A stretch of DNA of 64,000 nt from VAZQ01 sp963721005 (GCA_963721005.1 CAVRHR010000003.1:1116001-1180000); one strand, 5' to 3'; shown: positions 25,544-36,480, counted from the first letter of the stretch. Translations and numbers: made by a program. The notes: generated by a model not told the origin, from the sequence alone.

Positions 25544-26050
25544 CTATTTCAGGCGGTCGCGGATCTTGTTGAGGCCGGCCCGGGCGCAGGCCTCGTCCAA
25601 CTGGGCGCCGGGCGCGCCGCTCGCCCCGATGGCGCCCACCACCTCATCGCCGATCTTGATCACGACCCCGCCGCCGAAAAACATCACGTGCGGCAGCTTG
25701 GACAGCACCGTGAGCCCACCCGGCTCCTTGGCGCGCTCCGCCAGCGGCAGCGTATCGCTCTTGAACGAGACGCTGGTATAGGCCTTGTCGTTGGCGCTAT
25801 CGAGCGTGTGAATGCCGGCACCGTCGCCGCGCACCTCCGCCTGGCGCGCGCCGTCGGCGTCCACCACCACGGCGGTCTCCTTGTAATTGTCCTTGGCGCA
25901 GAACGCGACCGCCTCCACGGCGGCCTCGGCGGCGAGCGCGGCGGGAATCCGGTGGGTCACCAGGGCGTCGGCGCCGGCCGGCAGCGTGGCGCCGCAGCAG
26001 AGGCCGGCCGCGGCCAGCATCGGCACCATGACGGCGTATGGATTCTTCAT
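25544..26050 (-). CDS. Exported GlcG/HbpS family haem-binding-type protein
   Basis: The 168-residue protein has a signal peptide (MVPMLAAAGLCCGATLPAGA) and the GlcG/HbpS (DUF336) fold: VVVDADGARQAEVRGDGAG, NDKAYTSVSFKSDT and the glycine-rich GGGVVIKIGDEVVGAIGASG. HbpS of Streptomyces binds haem and senses redox stress; GlcG lies in glycolate operons. Many family members accompany alcohol or acid dehydrogenases. Here it is alone, next to a TctC gene and a drug efflux gene, so its role is open. Confidence 0.85.
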   Translation of the reverse strand: MKNPYAVMVPMLAAAGLCCGATLPAGADALVTHRIPAALAAEAAVEAVAFCAKDNYKETAVVVDADGARQAEVRGDGAGIHTLDSANDKAYTSVSFKSDTLPLAERAKEPGGLTVLSKLPHVMFFGGGVVIKIGDEVVGAIGASGAPGAQLDEACARAGLNKIRDRLK

Positions 26051-26161
26051 TGCGGTTCTCCTTGGGTTCGAGGGGCGAGAGCAGAGATCGCGATATTAGC
26101 GCAGATTTGGGGCCGGGATGTGCCCACATGGCGCAGAGCGCCCGCTGCGGAGGCCGCAGTC

Positions 26162-27544
26162 TCAACGATCGTTCAGCTCGATGCCGGCATGAGGCGGCAG
26201 CCGATAGAACACCAGCACCGACGTCAGCACCAGGAAGCCGATGATGAAATACGCGAGCGCGACATCATCCGACGTGATGGCGGCGCGATCGTGCCAGGTC
26301 AGGCTCAGATGAACCACCAGCGCCGCCAGGCCGACCCCGAAGCTCTGCGCCAATTGCTGCGCCATCGCCAGAAAGCTGGTGGCGCGGCTGAACACCTCGG
26401 GCGGCATCTCGGCATAGCCCAACGATTGGACCGCGGTGAACTGGATCGAGCGCGAGAAGCCGCCGATCAGGAGCGTGAGCGCGATCACCACATAAGGTGT
26501 GGTGACCTGGAAGAACCCGCAGCCGATCAGAAAGCCGCCGCTCACGATCGCATTGCCGATCAGCAGGCGCCGGAACCCCAGCGGCCGCAGCAGCGGGCGG
26601 AACGTGAACCGCATCGCCACCGAGCCGACCGCGCTGGCAAGCGTCATGAGGCCGGCCTGGAAGGCGGAGAATCCGAAACCCAGCTGCAGCAGAAGCGCCA
26701 GCAGGAAGACCGACGAGGTCGTGCTGAAGTAGAACAGGCCGCCGCCCGAGAGCGACGCCGCGAAGGTGCGAATCCGCAGCAAGCTGAGATCGATGATCGG
26801 ATCGGCGGCGCCGCGGGCGTGGATCAGGTAGAGGCCGCTGCAGAGCGTGCCGGCCGCGAGCGACGCCAGGATGAGCGGGACCGGGATCAAGCCCCGCCCG
26901 ATCGCCTCGAATCCGAACACCAGGCCCGCCACCGCCAGGCCGATCAGCGCGAACCCGCGTAGGTCGAGCGGCGCGATCTTTCCGGCCTCAACATCGGGAA
27001 TGAAGAAATATACCATGAATATGCCGGCGAAGCCGATCGGCAGATTGATGAAGAAAATCCAGGGCCAGGAGAAATAGCTGACGATGAAACCGCCGACAGA
27101 CGGCCCGAGCAGCGGCCCCAGCACCGCCGGAATGGTGATGTAGTTCATCGCCTGCACCAATTGCAGCTTGGGCACGCTCTTGAGCACGATCACGCGCCCG
27201 ACCGGCGTCATCATGGCGCCGCCGATGCCTTGGAGGATGCGATAGAGGACGAGCTCGACCAGCGAATGGGATATCCCACACAGCACCGAGCTCACCGTGA
27301 AGACCACGATCGCCGACATGAACACACGCTTGGCGCCGAACCGGTCGGCCATCCAACCGCTCACCGGCACGAACACCGCCAGCGCCAGCAGGTAGGTGGT
27401 GATCGCCAGATTGAGCCGCACCGGATCCTGGTGCAGGGACGCCGCCATCGACGGCAGCGCGGTCGCGATCACCGCACCGTCGAACTGGTGCATAAACTGA
27501 GCGCCGCCGACGATCAGCGGAATGACGAGGGTGGAGCGTGACAT
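26162..27544 (-). CDS. MFS efflux transporter, DHA2 (14-helix) family
   Basis: The 460-residue inner-membrane protein has the DHA2 motifs: WMADRFGAKRVF between helices 2 and 3, GIGGAMMTPVGRVIVLK, and PAVLGPLLGPSVGGFIVSYF (antiporter motif C). The start is ATG 27544; a TTG two codons upstream is less likely. Relatives (EmrB, QacA) export lipophilic drugs or bile salts using the proton gradient. No EmrA-type membrane fusion gene is adjacent. It faces the isovaleryl-CoA dehydrogenase gene divergently across about 260 bases. Confidence 0.9.
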   Translation of the reverse strand: MSRSTLVIPLIVGGAQFMHQFDGAVIATALPSMAASLHQDPVRLNLAITTYLLALAVFVPVSGWMADRFGAKRVFMSAIVVFTVSSVLCGISHSLVELVLYRILQGIGGAMMTPVGRVIVLKSVPKLQLVQAMNYITIPAVLGPLLGPSVGGFIVSYFSWPWIFFINLPIGFAGIFMVYFFIPDVEAGKIAPLDLRGFALIGLAVAGLVFGFEAIGRGLIPVPLILASLAAGTLCSGLYLIHARGAADPIIDLSLLRIRTFAASLSGGGLFYFSTTSSVFLLALLLQLGFGFSAFQAGLMTLASAVGSVAMRFTFRPLLRPLGFRRLLIGNAIVSGGFLIGCGFFQVTTPYVVIALTLLIGGFSRSIQFTAVQSLGYAEMPPEVFSRATSFLAMAQQLAQSFGVGLAALVVHLSLTWHDRAAITSDDVALAYFIIGFLVLTSVLVFYRLPPHAGIELNDR

Positions 27545-27807
27545 TCGCAAATTTGCTCGATCGGTCTCGGTTGCGAAAAGCGTTGCGGGAGGCCCTTCAG
27601 CTCAGGCTCTTACTGGAGGGCGCCCGCACCCGCCATGACGATTTGAGCCATTTTCGTCCGGGGCGGCAGAATTGGCGATCCACGCGGTTGCGCGGGCGGG
27701 CGCCCGTAACAGTGAGTATCGTGGCGACCGGCCCAGGGCGATAAGGCGCTCCGGTTCGTGCTATGATTGGCGGAACCATGCCGCTCGGCGGCGGTTGCAG
27801 GCATCGG

Positions 27808-28977
27808 ATGAGCAATTCGACCCCCTTTCTCGGTTTCGATCCCGACCCGGAGATCGCGCTGCTGCGCGACAATGTGCGCGCTTTCGCGGCGGCCGAGATC
27901 GCGCCGCGCGCCGCCGCCATCGACCGGGAGGACGCGTTCCCACGCGATCTGTGGCCGAAGATGGGGACGCTCGGCCTCCATGGCATCACCGTAGAGGAGG
28001 AATTCGGCGGCGCCGGCATGGGCTATCTGGCCCATGTGGTGGCGCTCGAGGAGGTGAGCCGGGCTTCCGGCGCGGTCGGCCTGTCCTATGGGGCGCACTC
28101 CAATCTCTGCGTCAACCAGATCCGACGCAACGGCACGCCGGAGCAGAAGCGGCGCCACCTGCCGGGGTTGATCAGCGGGGAGCATGTGGGCGCGCTCGCC
28201 ATGAGCGAAGCCGGGGCCGGCTCGGACGTGGTGGCCATGAGCACGCGCGCCGAGCGCAAGGGCGATCGCTACCTGATCAATGGCGCCAAGAGCTGGATCA
28301 CCAACGGCACCGAGGCCGACGTGCTGGTGGTCTATGCCAAAACCAATCCGGCGGCGGGCGCGCGCGGGATCACCGCGTTCCTGATCGAGAGGGGCATGCC
28401 GGGGTTTCGCCCCGGCCGCAAGCTCGACAAGCTCGGCATGCGCGGATCGCCGACCGCCGAGCTCGTCTTCGAGGATTGCGAGGTCGGCCGCGAGAGCGTG
28501 CTCGGCCTTCCCGACGAAGGCGTGAGCGTGCTGATGAGCGGCCTCGACTATGAGCGGCTGGTGCTGGCCGGCGGTCCGCTCGGCATCATGCAGGCGTGCC
28601 TGGACGCGGTCATCCCCTATGTGCACGAGCGCAAGCAGTTCGGCCAGGCGATCGGCGAGTTCCAGCTCATGCAGGCCAAGCTCGCCGACATGTATACCAG
28701 CCTGAGCGCCTGCCGCGCCTATGTGTATGCGGTGGCGCGCGCCAGCGATCACGGCCGTATCGACCGCATGGATTCGGCGGGCGCCATTCTCTATGCGGCC
28801 GAGCACGCGACCCAGATGGCGTTGCAGGCGATCCAGGCCCTGGGCGGCAACGGGTACACCAACGACTACCCGGTCGGCCGCCTGCTACGCGACGCCAAGC
28901 TCTACGAGATCGGCGCCGGCACCTCCGAGATCCGCCGCATGCTGATCGGCCGCGAGCTGTTCCGGACGACGGCGTGA
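27808..28977 (+). CDS. ivd: Isovaleryl-CoA dehydrogenase
   Basis: The protein (389 residues from ATG 27808; the frame opens earlier at 27763) is an acyl-CoA dehydrogenase with AMSEAGAGSDVVAM, WITNGTEADVLVVYAK and the C-terminal QALGGNGYTNDYPVGRLLRD characteristic of isovaleryl-CoA dehydrogenases. Glu249 in YERLVLAGGPLG sits where the catalytic base of this subfamily lies, not at the usual short-chain position. It oxidises isovaleryl-CoA to 3-methylcrotonyl-CoA in leucine degradation and passes electrons to ETF. The two genes downstream encode the next enzyme, methylcrotonyl-CoA carboxylase, which supports the call. Confidence 0.93.
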   Translation: MSNSTPFLGFDPDPEIALLRDNVRAFAAAEIAPRAAAIDREDAFPRDLWPKMGTLGLHGITVEEEFGGAGMGYLAHVVALEEVSRASGAVGLSYGAHSNLCVNQIRRNGTPEQKRRHLPGLISGEHVGALAMSEAGAGSDVVAMSTRAERKGDRYLINGAKSWITNGTEADVLVVYAKTNPAAGARGITAFLIERGMPGFRPGRKLDKLGMRGSPTAELVFEDCEVGRESVLGLPDEGVSVLMSGLDYERLVLAGGPLGIMQACLDAVIPYVHERKQFGQAIGEFQLMQAKLADMYTSLSACRAYVYAVARASDHGRIDRMDSAGAILYAAEHATQMALQAIQALGGNGYTNDYPVGRLLRDAKLYEIGAGTSEIRRMLIGRELFRTTA

Positions 28978-29094
28978 GGGGGGAAGGGGTATGCCGTTCA
29001 CTTCTGGTCCAACGCATTCTCCCACGGTCGTCCCCGCGAAAGCACTAAAGTACGCACACATCTTCAGGAAACGATCATGTTTCTTTCTCAGGAC

Positions 29095-29147
29095 GCACAG
29101 CGTTTCACTCCCTCTCACCTTCGGGGCGAGGGAGTGAAACGCTGTGC
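29095..29147. repeat. Perfect 20-bp inverted repeat between ivd and the carboxylase genes
   Basis: Bases 29095-29114 pair perfectly with 29128-29147 around a 13-base loop, giving a very strong hairpin (arm starts GCACAGCGTTTCACTCCC). There is no T run after it. It lies 53 bases before the start of the carboxylase beta gene and may attenuate or stabilise the polycistronic message, or it may be a dispersed palindromic element; the sequence just before it (near 29015-29045) carries a fragment of the GTCGTCCCCGCGAAAGC repeat. Confidence 0.75.
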
Positions 29148-29199
29148 CACCCCAAACATGACCGCCGTTTTTCCGGCACCGAACAACCACTGAGACACA

Positions 29200-30807
<1,608 letters not shown>

Positions 30808-30808
30808 A

Positions 30809-32809
30809 ATGTTCGACACCCTCCTGATCGCCAACCGCGGCGAGATTGCGTGCCGGATCATCCGCACGGCGCGGCGGCTCAACATCCGCACCGTCGCGGT
30901 CTATTCCGAGCCGGATGCGCAGGCGCTGCATGTGGCGGCGGCCGACGAGGCGCACCCGATCGGGCCCGGGCCGGCGCGCGAGAGCTATCTGTCGATCGAC
31001 CGCATCCTGGAGGCCGCGCGCGTGAGCGGCGCGCAGGCCATTCACCCTGGCTACGGCTTCCTGTCGGAGAACGCCGATTTCGCAGAACGCTGCGCGGTCG
31101 CCGGTATCGTCTTCGTCGGCCCGAGCGCCGCCACCATCCGCGCCATCGGCGATAAGGCGCAGGCCAAGATCATCATGGAGCGCGCCGGCGTCGCGACCGT
31201 GCCGGGCTATCACGGGCAGGCACAGGATGCGGCGCGCTTCGCGCAGGAAGCGGACAAGCTGGGCTATCCGGTGCTGATCAAGGCGACGGCGGGCGGCGGC
31301 GGCCGCGGCATGCGGGCCGTGGCCGAGCCGGCCGAGCTCGGCGCGGCGCTCGACGCCGCCCGCAACGAGGCGCTCTCCGCCTTCGGCAACGGCCGGCTCA
31401 TCCTGGAGAAATACTTGGCGCGACCGCGTCATGTGGAGGTGCAGGTATTCGGGGACCAGCACGGACACATGGTCCATCTGTTCGAACGCGACTGCTCGGC
31501 GCAGCGCCGCCACCAGAAGGTGGTCGAGGAATCGCCGGCCCCGATGCTCGATGAGGCGCTGCGCCGGTCGCTCGGCGCCACGGCGGTGGCGGCGGCCCGC
31601 GCGGCCGACTATGTCGGCGCCGGCACGGTCGAGTTCATCCTGCATGGCGAGACCTGCTACTTCATCGAGATGAACACACGGCTGCAAGTCGAGCATGCGG
31701 TTACCGAGATGGTCACCCGCTACGATCTGGTCGAGTGGCAGCTGCGGGTGGCGGCGGGCGAGGCGCTGCCGGCGCGCCAGGAGCAGATTTGCTCGCGCGG
31801 CCATGCCATCGAGGCGCGTCTCTATGCGGAGGATCCGGCGCATGATTTCGCGCCCTCGAGCGGCCGCTTGCAACGGTTCCGGCTGCCGGCCGCGACGCTC
31901 AATGTCCGGGTCGAGACCGGCATGCGCGAGGGCGATGAAGTCCCGATCTTCTATGACGCGCTCATGGCCAAGATCGTCGTCTGGGGCACCGACCGCGAGG
32001 ATGCCCGCCGCGCCCTTGAGTTGGCCCTGACCACGACCGCGATCGCAGGCGTCGCCCACAACCGAGATTTCCTGGTGCGGCTGGTGCAGCATCGGGAGTT
32101 CGCGGCGGGCGGCATCGATACCGGGTTCATCGAGCGCCACCGGCCGGCCCTGACGGTGCCGTTGTCGGCGGCGCCGCTCGCCGCCGTCGCGGCCGCCAGT
32201 CTGGTATTGTTGAACCCGGAGCCGGGCTCCGATCCGGCCCCGGCCCTGGGGACGCGGGATACCGGCTCGCCCTGGAACCGGCACGACGGCTGGCGATTGG
32301 CCGGCACTACCACATATGCGCTGGATTGGCTGGATGCCGGACTGGAGCGGCACCTCGAGATCGCGTTCGAGCGCGCCGGGCTCACCCTGACCCTGGATGA
32401 AGTCGCGGCGCGGGTCAAATACATCTCCCGGCACGGCAGCGAGCTCGAGCTCGAATTTGATTCCGTTCCGCTTAACGCGACCGTGCAGCGGCAAGGCGCC
32501 GGCTTCCAGGTTGTGCTCGAGAGCGGCAACTGGCAGCTCCAATATCTCGATCCCCTCACCCGGCGCGCCGTTGCCAAAGCCGGTCCCGCCCGGCTGGTCG
32601 CGCCGGTGCACGGGCGCGTGCTCGACGTGCTGGTGGCGCCCGGCGCCAGGGTCAAGCGCGGGCAGGCGCTCATGCTGCTCGAATGCATGAAGCTCGAATA
32701 CCGGATCACGGCACCGGCCGACGGAACCGTCGATGCGCTGCATTTCGCCCGCGGCGACGTGGTGGAGGACGGCGCGCAGCTCGTCGACTTCTCGCCGCTG
32801 CCGGGCTGA
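30809..32809 (+). CDS. mccA: Methylcrotonyl-CoA carboxylase, biotin carboxylase and carrier (alpha) subunit
   Basis: Starting at ATG 30809, the 666-residue protein has the biotin carboxylase domain (LIANRGEIACRIIRTA; the ATP-grasp loop KATAGGGGRGM; FIEMNTRLQVEHAVTE), a linker domain and a C-terminal biotinyl domain with ECMKLEY, Lys628 being the biotin site (the usual AMKM is CMKL here). Frames extend upstream into the beta gene and are not part of it. It carboxylates biotin with ATP and bicarbonate. The remaining steps to acetoacetate (methylglutaconyl-CoA hydratase and HMG-CoA lyase) are not in the window, unless the crotonase at 4853 serves. Confidence 0.93.
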   Translation: MFDTLLIANRGEIACRIIRTARRLNIRTVAVYSEPDAQALHVAAADEAHPIGPGPARESYLSIDRILEAARVSGAQAIHPGYGFLSENADFAERCAVAGIVFVGPSAATIRAIGDKAQAKIIMERAGVATVPGYHGQAQDAARFAQEADKLGYPVLIKATAGGGGRGMRAVAEPAELGAALDAARNEALSAFGNGRLILEKYLARPRHVEVQVFGDQHGHMVHLFERDCSAQRRHQKVVEESPAPMLDEALRRSLGATAVAAARAADYVGAGTVEFILHGETCYFIEMNTRLQVEHAVTEMVTRYDLVEWQLRVAAGEALPARQEQICSRGHAIEARLYAEDPAHDFAPSSGRLQRFRLPAATLNVRVETGMREGDEVPIFYDALMAKIVVWGTDREDARRALELALTTTAIAGVAHNRDFLVRLVQHREFAAGGIDTGFIERHRPALTVPLSAAPLAAVAAASLVLLNPEPGSDPAPALGTRDTGSPWNRHDGWRLAGTTTYALDWLDAGLERHLEIAFERAGLTLTLDEVAARVKYISRHGSELELEFDSVPLNATVQRQGAGFQVVLESGNWQLQYLDPLTRRAVAKAGPARLVAPVHGRVLDVLVAPGARVKRGQALMLLECMKLEYRITAPADGTVDALHFARGDVVEDGAQLVDFSPLPG

Positions 32810-32899
32810 TCGCGTCCGCGCCTATCGATCTCGATTGAATTGCGGGTGGTGGCGATGCGCCGTAGTTGCGCTCGCGGCCCGCGACATCCCATTCCGGCT

Positions 32900-34088
32900 T
32901 CAGAGCGTCGGCACTGCTTTTCGATCCTTCAATATCAGCGGCTTGGCGGAGTAGGTGAAAGAATCTCCGTCTTTGACCGTGCCGGTCCGGTCCACCTCGA
33001 TCGTGGCGCCCGAGATCGTCTTCTTGTTGATCGTCAGGGTCATGAAACCCCATGTTTCGGCGCCGTATTTCAAGACCGCTCCGGAATCCGGAGCTTTATC
33101 GTTTGGCTGTGAATGAAGCGCATGCAAATTGTGGTAACCACCATTTCCCGTGACGATAAATGGTGTCGGCGTCGAGGGGGCGATCGTTTGCTCGATCCGT
33201 TGGTAATCATGGACATGACCGGACAAGACAAGATTGGGCACACGACCGGTATCCCGGATCGCGTTTTCGAGAGCATCCGCCATCTTGGAGCTTCCGCTGT
33301 GGAAGACGTCAAAGGAGTATATCGGATGATGCAGCGCCAGGATGAATGCGCGATCATCAGGCGCAGTCGCGAATTCGTTCGTGAGCCACTGTTGTTGTAC
33401 GGAGTTTATGGAGCCGCCTTCAGGCACGTTCGTATACATGCCGACGATCGTCGCCATCGGCGTGATCAGGCTCCAGTATACGTTCGGAAGATTTCATTTG
33501 AACGCGCGGGGCGTCCTTCGAGATCGGGTCGACATCCGGCTTCGCTTGCATGAAATAACCCACCCAGCCGTCCAGCGAGGTTTGGGCGGTCTGATCGTCG
33601 ACCTCGCCATCGTGATTTCCCGGAATGGCAAAGATCGGCGCGTCGTAATGGGCGTAGGGTTCGTAGAATTGAGCGTAATATTCGTCCTTCATACCCGTGA
33701 AATAGACGACGTCGCCGACATGATAGCAAAACTGTGGGGCGGAACCCTTCCCACTCGTCAGATGCTCGATCATCTGTGCCGCGACATTGTTCTGGAACTC
33801 GCCGTCCTGGACGCCTCCGGAATCGCCGACGACATGAAATACCATTTCATCGTCACGATCGATGACATCCACGATCGACGGAAAATTGTCTGCCAGATCG
33901 TAGTGGTAGGGCGGCAAGCCGAGAGGTCGCGGGAGCGGCTGAAAGCTCACGTTTCGATGGGATACCGGGTGCAAAGGACTGACGCCAGGATGGGCCTGGG
34001 AACCCTTGGACTTAATCCGCGGGCGAATCTCGCCGGGCCGCAGCGAGCCGTTTGAAGCTTGCCCGGCAATCTTGGCTGGATGTTTCAT
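32900..34088 (-). pseudogene. Metallophosphoesterase split by a frameshift
   Basis: Two frames together make one 395-residue calcineurin-like phosphoesterase. The upstream part (from ATG 34088) carries VVGDSGGVQDGEF, YHVGDVVYFTG and IPGNHDGEVDD; the downstream part carries ALHHPIYSFD and SGHVHDYQRIEQ, completing the metal-binding set. The join lies at the A run 33492-33494: after PRVQM one extra A must be skipped to read NLPNVYWSLITPMATIVGMY. All catalytic motifs are intact on either side, so loss of function, if real, is recent. On the sequence as given, the first frame ends after 23 unrelated residues. The region is less GC-rich than its surroundings. Confidence 0.85.
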
Positions 34089-34183
34089 GCTGCGATCTCC
34101 AGACTTTGGTTGCATGTCTTTCGGAATGGAGGAAATGCCCGCCCGACAGCATCGTTCGGGGCATACGAGCAGATGCATTGCAT

Positions 34184-34231
34184 ATTATATACATCTTTAA
34201 CGAGAATTCAGGATTGGAGGGATTTTGTCAA
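34184..34231 (-). promoter_or_regulatory. AT-rich upstream region with promoter-like hexamers
   Basis: Upstream of the metallophosphoesterase, on the minus strand, TTGACA (34231-34226) and TATAAT (34189-34184) both match consensus perfectly but are 36 bases apart, so they cannot form one promoter. Either may contribute to a separate one. The AT-rich character (34180-34270) contrasts with the rest of the window. Confidence 0.3.
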
Positions 34232-34305
34232 GGCGGTTATTTTTGCCAGCGAAATAATTCAACCTAGACCGGATTCCGGTCGCGTTGACGCACAGTCTCT
34301 CCGTC

Positions 34306-34389
34306 GTCATGCCCGGCCTTGTGCCGGGCACCCACGTCTTTCGCGCCACAAAGCAAGGCGTGGGTGGCCGGGACAAGCCCGGCCATGAC
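34306..34389. repeat. Rhizobial-type palindromic repeat (GTCATGCCCGG class)
   Basis: The 84-base element starts GTCATGCCCGGCCTTGTGCC and ends with the near-inverse GGGACAAGCCCGGCCATGAC, so it can fold into one long hairpin. I know this as one of the abundant intergenic palindromes of Bradyrhizobium and relatives. It occupies the middle of the 34089-34544 gap, in which I see no gene. Confidence 0.8.
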
Positions 34390-34544
34390 GTGCTGGGTGA
34401 TTCAATGCAAACGAAACCTGCTCCATGACATCGCCGCGCTTGTCGCGCGGACATGGCGGCTCCTTCGAGATCGCCACGAAAATCTCGCGCCGCGCCGACC
34501 GGCAGCAAATCCGAAACACCCGCGCTCGCTTCGTCCGGCCGCGA

Positions 34545-35045
34545 TCACTTCATCACGGTGAAGCCGGTCCAGCGGCCGAAGACGACGACCAGGATCCAGC
34601 AGGCGAGCGAGAGGCCACCCGCCAGCCGCGCCGCCGGCGGCGGGATCGGCTTGGTGTCCCAGTCCCGCACCCCGCGCATCGTGATGAGCTCGAAGATCAG
34701 CATGTTGATGCCGGCCAGCACGATGATCAGCATCTTGATCCGAAACGCGGTGTTGGAGAAATACGCGGCGGCCTGGCTGATGAACAGGAGCGACCCCGCG
34801 AGCACGGCGAGCACAAAGGCCGCCCAGGTGAACGGCAGGACCGCGCCGGCGAGCTCGGTGACCGGGCGTTTGGTCGAGCCGACCCCGAGCAGGCGCAGGT
34901 CCACGATCGCGATGCTGCCGATCACCAGCGAGATCGCGAACACGTGAACCAGCTCGATGGTGGTGAAGGCCCACGCTGTCCGGTGAATGAATACGGCCCA
35001 AGAGGTGGCTTGGAGCCGTTCCATGAGTTCGGTGAGGGACTGCAA
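34545..35045 (-). CDS. DUF6644-like integral membrane protein
   Basis: The 166-residue product probably starts at TTG 35045, six bases after GGGGAG; ATG 35024 is the other candidate, and upstream codons are not protein-like. It opens LMERLQATSWAVFIHRTAWA, then FTTIELVHVFAISLVIGSIA, and has four predicted membrane segments. The two conserved histidines (FIH and LVHV) could bind haem or copper, as in CopD-like or cytochrome b-like proteins; this is inference. From memory, DUF6644 and DUF6152 genes often occur near each other, and a DUF6152 gene is at 39141. The divergent gene at 35378 also encodes a 166-residue membrane protein. Confidence 0.7.
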   Translation of the reverse strand: MQSLTELMERLQATSWAVFIHRTAWAFTTIELVHVFAISLVIGSIAIVDLRLLGVGSTKRPVTELAGAVLPFTWAAFVLAVLAGSLLFISQAAAYFSNTAFRIKMLIIVLAGINMLIFELITMRGVRDWDTKPIPPPAARLAGGLSLACWILVVVFGRWTGFTVMK

Positions 35046-35377
35046 GTTCAACTCCCCGGCTTGGTTTTCCTGGATATGCTTTTGTTCTTGTTGGTCGCAC
35101 GGCCCGGGGTCATCGCCTCGTTCAACCGCTCCCCCGGATGCTCCCGCGACGCGGTTGCGGGCAGGCAGGTCACCGGCCTGATGGTTCCGGATTGCGCGAT
35201 TGACCCCCGCCGCCCGCATCCGCGCGGAACATAGCACGCTTTCGCCGGAGGCTCACCAGGGCAGGAGCGCCGTGCCCTTGCGGCGTTTTCGATGTTGTCA
35301 TCGCGGCTGTTTCATTCGATAATTCGCCGCCATTCCATTGCTTGGGGCCCGGGCGCGGGAAGGATGGCGGAGGCACC
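35046..35377. other. Divergent intergenic region between two membrane-protein genes
   Basis: About 330 bases separate the DUF6644-like gene (minus) from the membrane-protein gene at 35378 (plus). The frames crossing it are upstream extensions of those genes without signal sequences. I find no convincing promoter pair or dyad, although regulation of both genes must lie here. Confidence 0.5.
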
Positions 35378-35878
35378 ATGGACACGGTTCTCAGCTTGAT
35401 GTCGGTCCAGACGTTCTGGAAGCTCCTTTTGTTCATCCACTTTGCGCTGGCGGTCGCCCTCTTGGCAGCCGTCACCCTGCAGACGGCGGCGGTCTTGGCG
35501 CCGATGCGGCAGGCGGCCGGGAATTTCATCAGCCGCTTCAGCCCGGTGCCGGCGGCGTCCTACGCCACCCTGATCGTGCTTCTCTATGTGCCACAGGCCC
35601 TCATGGGGGCGTGGATTTACGTCAAGTACCGGACCTATGTGCGCATTCCGATGGAGGGATTCCGCCATTGGTGGACGGTCGGCTCGTTCGAGTTCAAGGA
35701 GCATGTGGTGACGATGGGCTTGGCCCTGCTGCCAGCCTTCTGGTATTTCTGGCGGGAGCCCCTGTCGGAAGAGCATGCCACCGCGCGCAAGTGGGTGACC
35801 ATCTTCCTCGCCTTCACGGTCTGGTACTCGTTCGCGGTCGGCCATGTCGCCAACGATTTCCGGGGAGTCGGCTCATGA
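35378..35878 (+). CDS. Integral membrane protein of unknown function, four membrane segments
   Basis: The 166-residue protein starts at ATG 35378 behind GGCGGAGG. Membrane segments are visible around FWKLLLFIHFALAVALLAAV, ASYATLIVLLYVPQALMGAW, EHVVTMGLALLPAFWYFW and KWVTIFLAFTVWYSFAVGHV. Histidines sit inside or at the ends of segments 1, 3 and 4, which would suit haem or metal binding; this is speculation. I do not recognise the family with certainty. Its stop codon overlaps the next start (ATGA at 35875-35878), so the two products are made together and probably form a complex. Confidence 0.75.
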   Translation: MDTVLSLMSVQTFWKLLLFIHFALAVALLAAVTLQTAAVLAPMRQAAGNFISRFSPVPAASYATLIVLLYVPQALMGAWIYVKYRTYVRIPMEGFRHWWTVGSFEFKEHVVTMGLALLPAFWYFWREPLSEEHATARKWVTIFLAFTVWYSFAVGHVANDFRGVGS

Positions 35879-36480
35879 CGCAAGCCTTGGACATGGACGG
35901 GGGGATCTCCCGGCGCGGCGACTCCCCCGCGATCGGCGCCACCACGTCCCGCGCCGCAGCATCGAGCAAGCTCGGGACTTTCTCGGTCGCCTTCGGCATC
36001 GCGTTCGCGATCCTCTACACGCTGTGCGAACGGCAGAACTGGCCGCTGTTCACCTACCATCCGGCCACCGGCGCCTTGGACTTCTGGATGAAGCAAGCCC
36101 CGCCCGAGGATGGCCCGCCGATGTTCTGGTATGGCTGGGTGGTGCTCTCGGGTACGGCGGCGGCAGTCGTGGGCTGGCTCGCCACCATGGTTCCGCTCCA
36201 ATGGCTCTACCGGCTGACCACCTTCTGCTGCGTCCTGGCCGCGCTCTGGCCGGCCTGCTTTGCGCTGGCCGGCGTCATCGACGAGCGGGCGAGCTTCAAT
36301 GCCGAATTCCTGCGCTCGGTCTGGGTATCGGGAATCCCGGCATTGGCGGGCGCCGCAATCGTGACCTTTCTGGTCTCGTCGCGATGGACGCAGCGCGCCT
36401 GGACCGGCTGGCTCCTGGCCATGCCGGTCGGCGGGCTGGTCATCCTCGGCTACTCGCTCAATACATATTTCCTACGTTAG
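35875..36480 (+). CDS. Integral membrane protein of unknown function, partner of the preceding gene
   Basis: The 201-residue protein has a hydrophilic N terminus of about 30 residues and then four or five membrane segments (FSVAFGIAFAILYTLCE, WYGWVVLSGTAAAVVGWLA, TTFCCVLAALWPACFALAGV, ALAGAAIVTFLVSS, WTGWLLAMPVGGLVILGY). The loop NWPLFTYHPATGALDFWMKQ resembles a periplasmic or interfacial segment. I do not recognise it. Translational overlap with the preceding gene implies joint function. Confidence 0.72.
   Translation: MTQALDMDGGISRRGDSPAIGATTSRAAASSKLGTFSVAFGIAFAILYTLCERQNWPLFTYHPATGALDFWMKQAPPEDGPPMFWYGWVVLSGTAAAVVGWLATMVPLQWLYRLTTFCCVLAALWPACFALAGVIDERASFNAEFLRSVWVSGIPALAGAAIVTFLVSSRWTQRAWTGWLLAMPVGGLVILGYSLNTYFLR

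Noticed and set aside
34184..34231. A single consensus promoter from TTGACA and TATAAT
   Set aside because: The hexamers are 36 bases apart, about twice the allowed spacing.
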